A stretch of DNA of 64,000 bases. Source: RI-153 sp963721725. Its GTDB lineage: Bacteria > Chloroflexota > Anaerolineae > Caldilineales > Caldilineaceae. Below are positions 19,632 to 27,615 of this stretch, piece after piece. Each line of letters opens with the position of its first letter. Position 1 is the first letter of the stretch. The position numbers and the translations under genes were made by a program. The notes beneath the pieces are model-generated. The model saw only the letters and a program-made list of their open reading frames with translations. It ran no database searches and had not been told where the DNA came from. The DNA lies in assembly GCA_963721725.1 (NCBI GenBank), contig CAVRLX010000019.1, positions 62,001 through 126,000 on the forward strand, written 5' to 3'.

Positions 19632-20909
19632 ATGCCCACTCAACCCTCCGCCAAGATTACCAAAGTAGAGCGCATTTTGCTCTGGGTGCCCATGGTAGAC
19701 CGTGTGCGCCGCGAGATGGAACGCGCCAACATTCACACCTGGGCCGAAACCGAAGTGATTCGGGTCACCACCGATGCTGGCATCGTCGGCTACGGCGAGA
19801 CGATCCAGAACTACACCTGGGGCCGTGTCAAAGAGACCGACCGCGTCATCGGCAAGTCGCCTTTTGAAGTGATGTGGGACGACAGCCTGGGCGCGGGCTT
19901 GCAAATGGCGCTCTTTGACGCTGCCGGGAAACTGGCCGGCGTGCCGGTCTATCGGCTGTTGGGTAGCCCCATCCGCCAAGCCTGCCCGCTCTCGTTCTGG
20001 GATCACGATATGGGGCCGGCAGCCTATGCACGCGAGGCCAAAGTCGCCCACGACTTGGGCTATACGTCCATCAAAATCAAGACGCGTCCCTGGTTCGATG
20101 TCTACGAAACGGTAAAGCAGATTAGCGAAGCCACGCCGGATTACTTTCACATTGACTGCGACTGGAACGATTTCCTGTTGGACGTTTCCACGGCGGTTCC
20201 TGTGCTGCGTGAATTGGAGACCGACTTCCCCAAAATCGCCCTTTGGGAAGGGCCGATCCACGCCCACGACGTGGCCGGAAATCGATTGCTGCGCGAGAAA
20301 GTGCGCACGCCGATTGCCCATCACTACGGTTCCATCCCCGGCGGCACGGCGATTACCACAGGCTATTGTGATGGCTTCGTGGTGGCGGGCGGCGTTTCCA
20401 ATGTGATGAAATCGGGGATTAGTTCGGCCACGGCCAACATGCCCTTCTTCCTGCAAATGGTAGGGACGGGGCTGACCACGACCATGTCGCTGCACCTGGG
20501 CGCAGTGCTCAGCCATGCCCAATGGCCGGGGATCAACTGCCATGAGCTTTACGAGCACAATCTACTTAGCCAGCGCATTGAGGTTGTGGGCGGCTTTGCT
20601 GCGGTTCCCGATGCACCGGGCCTGGGCGTGGAGATCGACGAAGGCGCGCTGGAAAAATATCGTGTCGATGAAGCTGATCTCTCGCTGCCGCCCCGGCTGA
20701 TCAAGTATAGCCGCGCTAATGGCATCAACATCTACTTTTCCGACAACTCGTTTAGCGGCGGTTCGCACATGTGGAACTATTTCCGCACAGCCAACGGTCC
20801 GCTCTACGAGCGCGGCGTCAACACCGAACTTCTCGACGACGACGGCAGCAAAGAATTCGCCGATCTGCGCGCACGGGCGACCCAGGCTCCGGTGATGACG
20901 CGGGCATAG
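19632..20909 (+). CDS. Enolase-superfamily enzyme (mandelate racemase/muconate lactonizing type)
   Basis: A 425-residue (beta/alpha)7-barrel enzyme, likely a sugar acid dehydratase or racemase. The Lys-x-Lys base motif is in SIKIKTRPW; metal ligands are expected at HIDCDWND (Asp) and LWEGPIH (Glu). At the third ligand position, where GE or GD is usual, the sequence reads TPIAHHYGS, which is atypical. It is a little longer than most relatives, with a C-terminal tail of about 70 residues containing an Asn/Ser-rich segment. TCGAGGAACG precedes the ATG. Neighbours (SDR, RidA, SDR, sugar importer) point to catabolism of an acidic sugar, but the substrate is unknown. Confidence 0.82.
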   Translation: MPTQPSAKITKVERILLWVPMVDRVRREMERANIHTWAETEVIRVTTDAGIVGYGETIQNYTWGRVKETDRVIGKSPFEVMWDDSLGAGLQMALFDAAGKLAGVPVYRLLGSPIRQACPLSFWDHDMGPAAYAREAKVAHDLGYTSIKIKTRPWFDVYETVKQISEATPDYFHIDCDWNDFLLDVSTAVPVLRELETDFPKIALWEGPIHAHDVAGNRLLREKVRTPIAHHYGSIPGGTAITTGYCDGFVVAGGVSNVMKSGISSATANMPFFLQMVGTGLTTTMSLHLGAVLSHAQWPGINCHELYEHNLLSQRIEVVGGFAAVPDAPGLGVEIDEGALEKYRVDEADLSLPPRLIKYSRANGINIYFSDNSFSGGSHMWNYFRTANGPLYERGVNTELLDDDGSKEFADLRARATQAPVMTRA

Positions 20910-20914
20910 CAGCG

Positions 20915-21125
20915 GACGAGGGACGATAGACGAGGGACGAAGCTCGTAATGTCATCTTCAGGACTTACGCACTGTGGGGATGACGACAGGAGAAGTTGAA
21001 CTTTTCGAAAAGTTCAACTTCTGGCTCAATTGCGTAAGTCCTAATCTTGTCTTTTCAACGATATGTGCAAGACTGTCTTACCCAGAAAGTCTGCGTTCAT
21101 CCCTCGTCTTCCGTCTATCGTCTTC
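20915..21125 (+). repeat. Nested inverted repeat around a family-2 element
   Basis: Outer arms 20915-20941 (tandem words GACGAGGGACGATA / GACGAGGGACGAA) and 21096-21125 pair imperfectly and enclose family-2 copy b, so one palindrome sits inside another. The outer arms resemble those of the hairpin at 31117-31177. Confidence 0.7.
20959..21043 (-). repeat. Family-2 palindrome, copy b (inverted relative to copy a)
   Basis: The sequence, including the non-palindromic internal segment (CTGTGGGGATGACGACAGG), is almost the exact reverse complement of 11270-11356. Confidence 0.88.
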
Positions 21126-21172
21126 CATCCATCATCAACTTTACAACCATTTACCACCCGAAAGGACTCACC

Positions 21173-21631
21173 ATGTCTTACGCAGCAAAACTCGAAGAAA
21201 AAGGCTACACCCTCCAGACCATGCAACTCAACGCCGGGCGGCTGATGCACGCCAAGCGCACGGGGAATCTGATCTACACCTCCGGCCAAGTTTCGCGCTG
21301 GGGCGATCAGAATATTAAGGGCAAAGTCGGGCGCGATGTCAGCGTGGAACAGGGCTACGAAGCGGCCAAACTTTGCACGCTTAACTGCCTGCAAGCCGTG
21401 CATACACTGGCCGGTGGTCTCGACAATGTAGTGCAGGTGGTCAAGGTCTTTGGCATGGTCAACGTCGCCCCGGATTTTGACAACACCCCGGCCGTGATCC
21501 ACGGCTGTAGCGACCTGCTCATCGAAGTCTTTGGCGAGGCGGGCCGCCATGCGCGCAGCGCCATCGGCCTGACCGTGCCGGACAACTGGGCGTGTGAAAT
21601 CGAGATTATCTTTGAAGTGAAGGGTAGCTAA
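21173..21631 (+). CDS. RidA/YjgF/Rid family protein
   Basis: A 152-residue member of the Rid family, trimeric enzymes that hydrolyse reactive enamine or imine intermediates. LIYTSGQVSRWGD in the N-terminal third, a central helix AAKLCTLNCLQAVHTL and the C-terminal segment RHARSAIGLTVPDNWACEIEIIF, whose Arg and Glu line the active site, are visible. GAAAGG lies upstream of the ATG. The gene ends 3 bases before the next SDR, so both are in one transcript. In sugar clusters such proteins may handle unstable products of a dehydratase; that link is inference. Confidence 0.87.
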   Translation: MSYAAKLEEKGYTLQTMQLNAGRLMHAKRTGNLIYTSGQVSRWGDQNIKGKVGRDVSVEQGYEAAKLCTLNCLQAVHTLAGGLDNVVQVVKVFGMVNVAPDFDNTPAVIHGCSDLLIEVFGEAGRHARSAIGLTVPDNWACEIEIIFEVKGS

Positions 21632-21634
21632 TGC

Positions 21635-22417
21635 ATGGCGCTATCACAGAAGGTCGCCATCGTCACGGGCGGGGGCCACGGCATCGGCCGGGCTACTGCC
21701 TTGCGTCTCGCACGCGAAGGGGCAAAGGTCGCCATCGCCGATATTCAGGATGAGTGGGGAAATGCCGTCGTCGCCGAGATCGAGGCGGCGGGGGGCACGG
21801 CCCGCTTTGTCCACGCCGATGTGGGCCAGCACGCCGACGTGCGCCACATGGTCGAATCCACCGTGGACGCCTGGGGGCGGCTGGACATTCTCGTCAACAA
21901 CGCCTATTGGACCAAAAAGGGATCGGTGGTGGATCTGGCCGAAGAGGACTGGGATCGGGGCATGAACGTCATGGTCAAGGCTATCTATTTGGCGGGGAAA
22001 TATGCCTTTCCGGCCATGCAAGCGGTGGGTGGCGGCGCAGTGGTCAATCTGGCCTCGGTCCACGGGCTAATGGCCTGGCCGAATAATGCCGTCTATGAAA
22101 CAGCCAAAGCCGCCGTGATCAACCTCACCCGGCAGATGGCAATGGACGGCGGGCCACTGGGCATCCGCGTCAATGCTGTTTGTCCGGGCTGGATTCTCAC
22201 CCACAACGAGAGTATCACCGAGGGGCGGCTATCCTGGGCCAAACGGCTCTACACGCTGGGGCGGCCCGGCCAACCCGAAGAGATCGCCAGCGCCATCAAT
22301 TTCCTGGTTTCGGACGAAGCTAGCTTTGTCACCGGCCATGCGCTGGTGGTGGATGGTGGCCTCACGATTCAATTGCAGGATTCGTCGAATCTAGCCCCGC
22401 CAGAAGGTTCGCTATAA
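21635..22417 (+). CDS. Short-chain dehydrogenase/reductase (SDR)
   Basis: A 260-residue classical SDR. TGGGHGIGR binds NAD(P); VNNAYWTKKG replaces NNAG; the triad is Ser in NLASVHG, Tyr in NAVYETAKAAV and the Lys four residues later; GHALVVDGG is typical of the C-terminal end. The Asp in VAIADIQDE at the end of the second strand suggests NAD rather than NADP. It starts 3 bases after ridA. Together with the first SDR and the enolase-superfamily enzyme it may form an oxidation-dehydration route for a sugar; the substrate is not identified. Confidence 0.9.
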   Translation: MALSQKVAIVTGGGHGIGRATALRLAREGAKVAIADIQDEWGNAVVAEIEAAGGTARFVHADVGQHADVRHMVESTVDAWGRLDILVNNAYWTKKGSVVDLAEEDWDRGMNVMVKAIYLAGKYAFPAMQAVGGGAVVNLASVHGLMAWPNNAVYETAKAAVINLTRQMAMDGGPLGIRVNAVCPGWILTHNESITEGRLSWAKRLYTLGRPGQPEEIASAINFLVSDEASFVTGHALVVDGGLTIQLQDSSNLAPPEGSL

Positions 22418-22419
22418 CG

Positions 22420-22449
22420 TTGACAGGGTTGGATCTTCAACCTTATAAT
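22420..22449 (+). promoter_or_regulatory. Perfect-consensus sigma-70 promoter of the sugar importer, with palindrome in the spacer
   Basis: TTGACA (22420-22425), 18-base spacer, TATAAT (22444-22449). Both boxes are perfect. The spacer holds GGGTTG-N6-CAACCT, an imperfect inverted repeat that could be an operator for a LacI-type or similar repressor, which would explain such a strong promoter before a regulated importer. Confidence 0.75.
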
Positions 22450-22489
22450 GGGATAGATGTTTCAGTTTTATGTCTGAAACATCTATCCC
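22450..22489 (+). promoter_or_regulatory. 5' hairpin at the predicted transcription start
   Basis: A perfect 16-bp stem (GGGATAGATGTTTCAG with CTGAAACATCTATCCC), loop of 8, beginning at the base after the -10 box. The transcript would open with this hairpin; it may stabilise the mRNA. Without a T-tract it is unlikely to terminate. Confidence 0.6.
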
Positions 22490-22549
22490 CCTCATCCAGA
22501 TCCTCATTCAAGTGTCTCACCTATTCACAACTCACTATTGGAGGTCCTC

Positions 22550-24001
22550 GTGAACAACAAGATGTTTACCCGTCGTGCTTTTCTGAAAAATACTGCGTTG
22601 CTGGGGGCAGGGGCCACTTTGGCTGCCTGTGCGCCAGCCGCTGCGCCCAGTTCTGCACCGGCTGCGCCCGCCACCGGCGCAGAAGTAGCGGCCCCAGCCG
22701 CAGCGCCCGATCTACCCTTTGAGGTTGCGGCGGATGCGCTCAATCCGTTGGGCCTGGAAGCAGGCAAACCCGTTGAGGGTGTCTTCTTTGAGGGTGGTTT
22801 TGGCCGCGGCTATCTCGACAACGCTGCCGACATTTTCCGTGCGCTGCATCCTGAGAACGAGATGAGCGTGGACGGTATTCAACGTGTGGGTGATCAGTTG
22901 CGCCCGCGCTTCATTGGCGGCAACCCGCCCGATGTGATCGACAACAGCGGCGCGGGCAATCTGGACACAGCGGCGTTGGTGGCCGAAGGTCAGTTGGCCG
23001 ATCTGGCGCCGCTCTTCAATGCGCCGTCGCTGGATACACCGGGCAAGACATTTGGCGAAACCCTCTTCCCCGGCTCGCAGGATAGCGGCAAGTATGACGG
23101 CACACAGTTTGTGCTGCTCATGGCCTTCACGGTGGCGGGCATCTGGCACAGCCAGTCTCTCTTCGAGGAGAACGGTTGGGAATATCCCACAACCTGGGAT
23201 GAGATGCTAGACTTCTGCGAAATGATCAAGACCACCACAGATATGGCTCCGTGGACGTATCAGGGTCGCTATCCCCAGTATATGAACTTTGGCGTGCTCT
23301 GGCCGTTGTTCTACAAAAACGGTGGCGCGCAGTTGATCGTCGATATGGACAATCTGGTGGTGGATGCCTGGGCAGATCCGGCGGTGCTTACCTCGTTGCA
23401 GATGATGCAGGAACTCTACAACCGGGGCTACATTATGGCTGGCACAGAGGGGTTGACCCACACCGAATCCCAAGCCGAGTGGTTGCAGGGCAATGCGGTC
23501 TTCATTCCCTGTGGCACCTGGCTGGAGAACGAAATGCGCGATCTGACGCCCGAAGGCTTCGACATGGTGCTCAAGCCTGTGCCCGGCCCCACCGAGGATA
23601 CCTTCAACTCGATTATGGCTTGGTCTGGCGAGAACTTCATTGTTCCGTCGCAGGGCGAGAATCCCGTCGGCGGCATGGAATATCTGCGTACGCTGATGTC
23701 CAAGGCCAATGCTCAGTGGTTCGCGCAGAATGTGGGTGCGATTATGCCCGTATCTGGCGGCACAGAAGGCGTGGACCTTAGCCCAGCGGTGCAATCGGCC
23801 ACAGCGATGGCCGAAGCAGCCGGGGATGATATCTTTGATACACAGACGGATGCTTGGTACACGTCGCTGAACGATGAAATGCGCGACCGCACCGGCGATC
23901 TGATGACGGGGCGCATTACCCCCGAAGAGTGGATCACAGCAATGCAGACCAAAGTTGAAGAAGTTAAGGGCGACGATTCCATTCCGAAATACACGCGCTA
24001 G
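22550..24001 (+). CDS. Extracellular sugar-binding lipoprotein of an ABC importer
   Basis: A 483-residue family 1 solute-binding protein. The N-terminus combines a twin-arginine-like TRRAFLKN with a lipobox, ATLAAC, so the mature protein is probably a lipid-anchored protein exported folded, starting at the Cys near residue 24. An Ala/Pro-rich linker follows. Typical binding-protein segments are FTVAGIWHSQSLFEENGWEY and PTTWDEMLDFC. The GTG at 22550 with GGAGG six bases upstream is the start. It heads an operon with two permeases, has a strong promoter, and lacks an ATPase gene, as is common for carbohydrate importers that share one ATPase. The sugar bound is unknown. Confidence 0.9.
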   Translation: MNNKMFTRRAFLKNTALLGAGATLAACAPAAAPSSAPAAPATGAEVAAPAAAPDLPFEVAADALNPLGLEAGKPVEGVFFEGGFGRGYLDNAADIFRALHPENEMSVDGIQRVGDQLRPRFIGGNPPDVIDNSGAGNLDTAALVAEGQLADLAPLFNAPSLDTPGKTFGETLFPGSQDSGKYDGTQFVLLMAFTVAGIWHSQSLFEENGWEYPTTWDEMLDFCEMIKTTTDMAPWTYQGRYPQYMNFGVLWPLFYKNGGAQLIVDMDNLVVDAWADPAVLTSLQMMQELYNRGYIMAGTEGLTHTESQAEWLQGNAVFIPCGTWLENEMRDLTPEGFDMVLKPVPGPTEDTFNSIMAWSGENFIVPSQGENPVGGMEYLRTLMSKANAQWFAQNVGAIMPVSGGTEGVDLSPAVQSATAMAEAAGDDIFDTQTDAWYTSLNDEMRDRTGDLMTGRITPEEWITAMQTKVEEVKGDDSIPKYTR

Positions 24002-24004
24002 GCG

Positions 24005-24088
24005 ATTGGGGGATTAGATATTGGGGATTAGATATTCAAAGATGCAGCCTTTTCAAATATCCGATCCCCAATATCTAACCTCCAATTT
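24005..24088. repeat. Hairpin built of tandem words, between binding protein and permease
   Basis: Left arm repeats GATTAGATATTGGG twice; the right arm is its imperfect complement. It lies inside the operon and may lower expression of the permeases relative to the abundant binding protein. Confidence 0.6.
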
Positions 24089-24197
24089 CCCTCAGAATTC
24101 CACCGCTTGACGGTCAAACGAGTTTTTGTCTGCCCAAATCCACTAATGTCTGGCCTGTGCCTGGGTTGCACAGGCCAGATCTGTTCTGGAGGCATCA

Positions 24198-25073
24198 ATG
24201 TATCGAAATAAGTATCGGCTGATTATTCCATTTCTAGCGCCATCCCTTTTGCTCTACTTTACATTTGTGCTCTATCCCTACCTGCAATCTATGTATATTA
24301 GCCTGACCCAATGGCGCGGTCTGGCCCAGAACCCCGTCTTCATTGGCCTGGAAAACTTCACACGCCTGTCCAACGACGCTCACTTCTGGAATGCATTGGG
24401 CAACAACGCCTTTTACATTATTACGTTGCCGCTCTTTAGCCTGAGCCTGGCGCTCTTCTTTGCTTTTGTGCTGACACAGGGCGTGCCGCTCTCCAAGTTC
24501 TACCGGGTCACCTACTTCTTCCCACAGGTGATGTCGGTGGTGGCGATTGGCGTGCTGTGGAGTTTCGTCTACCACCCCACGATTGGCATTCTCACCGCCA
24601 TTCTCAAATCGGTGGGCATTGCTGCGCCACCCGTCTGGCTGGGCAATCCCGATACCGTGCTGCCAGCCATTGGTGCGGTGACGATCTGGCAAGAGGTGGG
24701 TTTTTTTATGGTGCTCTTCGTCGCAGCCATGGAATCAATCCCCATCACGTACTACGAAGCCGCCATGATCGACGGAGCCAGCCGCTGGCATCTCTTTTGG
24801 AAGGTTACCCTGCCCATGATCTGGGATACGCTGCAAACGGGTCTGATCTTTATCATGATTGGCGCCACCAACATGTTCGCCATCACCCAAACCATGACCG
24901 AGGGTGGGCCGAGCCGCTCGTCGGAAGTGCTGGCGACCTTTCTCTACAACGAAGCATTTATCAACAGTAAATTTGGATACGGCACAGCCGTGGCGGTGGC
25001 CCTCTTCTTCCTGACCCTTGTCATTTCGGTCATCCTGAGCCGGCTGATGAGCCGAGAATCGTTGGAGTATTAA
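24198..25073 (+). CDS. Sugar ABC transporter permease (MalF/UgpA type)
   Basis: A 291-residue integral membrane protein with about six hydrophobic segments, starting with LIIPFLAPSLLLYFTFVLY. The EAA loop that contacts the ATPase is EAAMIDGASRWHLFWKV (about residues 191-207). CTGGAGG lies nine bases before the ATG. It is followed after 2 bases by the second permease, so the two are coupled and form the heterodimeric channel of a carbohydrate importer. Confidence 0.92.
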   Translation: MYRNKYRLIIPFLAPSLLLYFTFVLYPYLQSMYISLTQWRGLAQNPVFIGLENFTRLSNDAHFWNALGNNAFYIITLPLFSLSLALFFAFVLTQGVPLSKFYRVTYFFPQVMSVVAIGVLWSFVYHPTIGILTAILKSVGIAAPPVWLGNPDTVLPAIGAVTIWQEVGFFMVLFVAAMESIPITYYEAAMIDGASRWHLFWKVTLPMIWDTLQTGLIFIMIGATNMFAITQTMTEGGPSRSSEVLATFLYNEAFINSKFGYGTAVAVALFFLTLVISVILSRLMSRESLEY

Positions 25074-25075
25074 TT

Positions 25076-25973
25076 ATGGCACCTGACTCTTTTGCCGAGA
25101 CCCCAGCCAAGCGTGCCGCCCCCGCTCGCCAGATTGGCAAATCACGTTTCAGCCTTCCCAACATTTTTCTCAATCTCTTTCTGTTGTTGTGGTCGGTGAT
25201 CGTGATCTTTCCCATGGTTTGGCTGCTCTACACTTCGTTCAAGACCGATAAAGAGATCTTCTTCAGCCCGTGGGCGCTGCCCGAAGTCCTGCAATGGGAC
25301 AATTTTCGGCGTGGCTGGGTGGACGCCCACATCGGCGAATATTTTCTCAACAGCTTTATTGTGGTCTTGCCCTCACTGGCCTTGATCCTAATCCTATCGG
25401 CCATGACGGCCTATGTGCTGGCCCGCTTCCCCTTCCCCGGCAATCGCCTTATTTTCTACGGCTTCATGGCGGGGATGCTCTTCCCGGTCTTTCTGGCCCT
25501 GATTCCACTCTTTTTCCTGGTCAAGGATCTGGGCATGCTGAGTACATACCAGGGGCTAATCCTGGTCTATGTAGCCTATTCGCTGCCCTTTAGCGTCTTC
25601 TTCATGACCGGTTTCTTCCGCACCTTGCCATCAGAGCTACACGAAGCAGCCACCCTGGATGGGGCCAACCAATACCAGGTTTTCTTCCCGCGTGATGTTG
25701 CCACTGGCCCAGCCAGGGCTGATCAGCATTGGTATTTTCAACTTTTTGGGGATGTGGAATCAGTATCTGTTGCCCGTGGTGTTGATGACCAATAACAAAC
25801 GCTATGTCCTCACCCAGGGGCTGGCCTATATGCTCCATCAGCAATACTATCAGAACGACTGGAGCGCGCTCTTTGCCGCCGTGAGCATGATCATGGTGCC
25901 AACGTTGCTTGTCTACATCATCTTCCAGAACCAGATTCAGAAGGGGATTACGGTGGGGGCGTTGAAGGGGTAA
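25076..25973 (+). CDS. Sugar ABC transporter permease (MalG/UgpE type), one frame break
   Basis: Second permease of the importer, 298 residues once one surplus C near 25688 is removed. That base separates EAATLDGANQYQVFF from RVMLPLAQPGLISIG, exactly within the EAA loop that contacts the ATPase. Six hydrophobic segments are visible, beginning with IFLNLFLLLWSVIVIFPMVW. A true loss of frame here would abolish the channel, so an assembly error is likelier. It starts 2 bases after the first permease gene and is followed by a terminator. Confidence 0.88.
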
Positions 25974-25980
25974 ACGAGAG

Positions 25981-26048
25981 GAGGTATTGGATATTCGGAT
26001 ATTGAAAGAGGACAAAGGCCGCTTATAATATCCAATATCCAATACCTC
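25981..26048. terminator. Hairpin terminator of the sugar importer operon
   Basis: Arms 25981-26003 and 26027-26048 (GAGGTATTGGATATT with one bulge), followed by TTTTATTTATT on the plus strand. The arms repeat GGATATT. It lies between convergent genes. Confidence 0.7.
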
Positions 26049-26054
26049 TTTTAT

Positions 26055-26822
26055 TTATTGGCTCTGCTGAAACGCCACCAAAAACTCTGCTACACGCCGC
26101 ACGGTGATCTCCAACAACTTCTGGCCCTCTTCCACGCTGGCGGCGGCGGGGTTGTCGGTATAGCCTGGCCCAGCCTGCCACGCGCCGTGGACCTGTACCG
26201 TGGCCCCGGCGAAGTTGGCAAAGAGTCCCTGCTCGGCGGGGACTTCTTTTGTACGGCCCAGCCCCTCTTTGTTGATGAGATCAGGCCGGATCGCCAACAT
26301 CATGGCTGTCTCAAAACGCCCTGCATGGCCGGGGATCAGTGCGCTGTCGAAACCCGCTTCTTCCACCAACGCCGGGCGGGCAATATCCCAATAGGCTGCC
26401 GCGGCAATGCGTACAGGGTGGCCCAGGCGATTGGCAATGTCCAGCGCCGCCACCTTGTTAGAATCGGTGTTGCCGCCGTGGCCGTTGAGGATCACCAGTT
26501 TGCGGAAGCCGCTTTTGATCAGCCCTTCCAACACGTCAATCACAGTCGTGATATAGTTGGGGCTGGGCAGCGAAAGCACACCGGGAAACGGCATGTGATG
26601 GTGCGAGTTGCCGGTCCACAACACGGGGGCCACTACAATCGGGATCTGCTGGCTGGCCTGCTGGGCGGCGCGCTCAGCCACAGTGCCACACAACATGGTA
26701 TCAGTGATCACAGGCAGATGCGGGCCATGTTGCTCAATCGAGGCAGTGGGCAGAACCACCAATGCCTCTGAGGCCAGAGTGCCGATCTGGTCGCGGGTGA
26801 GTTCTGCTAATTGCACGGTCAT
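26055..26822 (-). CDS. Creatininase family (creatinine amidohydrolase-like) metal hydrolase
   Basis: A 255-residue metallohydrolase. The creatininase pattern is visible: Glu and His in PTASIEQHGPHLPV, Asp in ITDTML, LNGHGGN and the Glu in HAGRFETAMM are the usual metal ligands and catalytic residues. True creatininases are one branch; many members act on other cyclic amides, for example in cofactor synthesis. The second ATG (MTVQL) has GAGAGGAA at good spacing and is preferred to the one two codons earlier. It is convergent with the sugar importer, so the link to sugar use is weak. Confidence 0.85.
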   Translation of the reverse strand: MTVQLAELTRDQIGTLASEALVVLPTASIEQHGPHLPVITDTMLCGTVAERAAQQASQQIPIVVAPVLWTGNSHHHMPFPGVLSLPSPNYITTVIDVLEGLIKSGFRKLVILNGHGGNTDSNKVAALDIANRLGHPVRIAAAAYWDIARPALVEEAGFDSALIPGHAGRFETAMMLAIRPDLINKEGLGRTKEVPAEQGLFANFAGATVQVHGAWQAGPGYTDNPAAASVEEGQKLLEITVRRVAEFLVAFQQSQ

Positions 26823-26930
26823 ATTCATTTCCTCTCTACAAACGGGTGACTGGGAAGTGGGGATTGGGGAAAGATGGCTCCGAAATTCCTGATCTCGAAT
26901 CTTCCGCCCCCAACGCCAAAAGGATACCTT

Positions 26931-27590
26931 ATGGACAATTCAAGTTTGCCCCGCTTTTCGGTTCCGGTCAAGCCTGCCGGGTGGTCGGGAACGCCATTTT
27001 CCGCCTGGGATTGGTCACATTTACCGTCACTGCCGCCGCTGATTTTGGCGGATGGCAGCGGCCCCGCCCTTCAACAGACCACGGTGCGCCTCTGCCACGA
27101 CGACGAGGGGCTTTATGTACGCTTTGACTGTGAGGACGATGACGTGTGGGGAACCTTCACCCGCCGTGATGATCCCATCTATGACCAAGAGGTGGTGGAG
27201 CTATTCATCGGGGCGGGTGAGGCTACGCCGGTGGACTACTACGAGTTTGAGATCAGCCCCCACGGCGTGCTTTTCGATGCCAGGGTCCACAATCCCCACG
27301 GGGATCGGCGTGACATGGGGGTGGATGCGGCCTGGGATGCCGACAACATCCGCTGGGGTGGTCAGCGGATGGGCAAATCACGCTGGGCGGCCACATTGGC
27401 GCTGCCCTGGGCGGCGATTGCACCGCCCCACCAAAAGCCCGCCGTGTGGCGGGCTAATTTCTACCGGATTGAGCGTCCGCGGCCAGGCCAGAGCCAGCAG
27501 CCCACCGAGTTCAGTTGTTGGTCGCCCACGCTCACCGACCCCGCCGATTTTCACAAGCCAGCGCGGTTTGGGGTGCTAAGCTTGGGTTAG
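26931..27590 (+). CDS. CBM9-like carbohydrate-binding protein
   Basis: A 219-residue protein whose whole length resembles the family 9 carbohydrate-binding fold used in xylanases and in stand-alone proteins: VRLCHDDEGLYVRFDCEDDDVWGTF-like strands, EVVELFIGAG, YYEFEISPHG and a late SRWAATLALPW. No signal peptide is seen, so it would stay in the cytoplasm or the start is upstream. The ATG at 26931 has AAAGGA upstream. It lies divergent from the creatininase gene and convergent with the ABC-F gene. What it binds is not known; sugar recognition is inferred from the fold. Confidence 0.72.
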   Translation: MDNSSLPRFSVPVKPAGWSGTPFSAWDWSHLPSLPPLILADGSGPALQQTTVRLCHDDEGLYVRFDCEDDDVWGTFTRRDDPIYDQEVVELFIGAGEATPVDYYEFEISPHGVLFDARVHNPHGDRRDMGVDAAWDADNIRWGGQRMGKSRWAATLALPWAAIAPPHQKPAVWRANFYRIERPRPGQSQQPTEFSCWSPTLTDPADFHKPARFGVLSLG

Positions 27591-27615
27591 AAAAGAGACG
27601 CTCAGGGGAGCCTCT

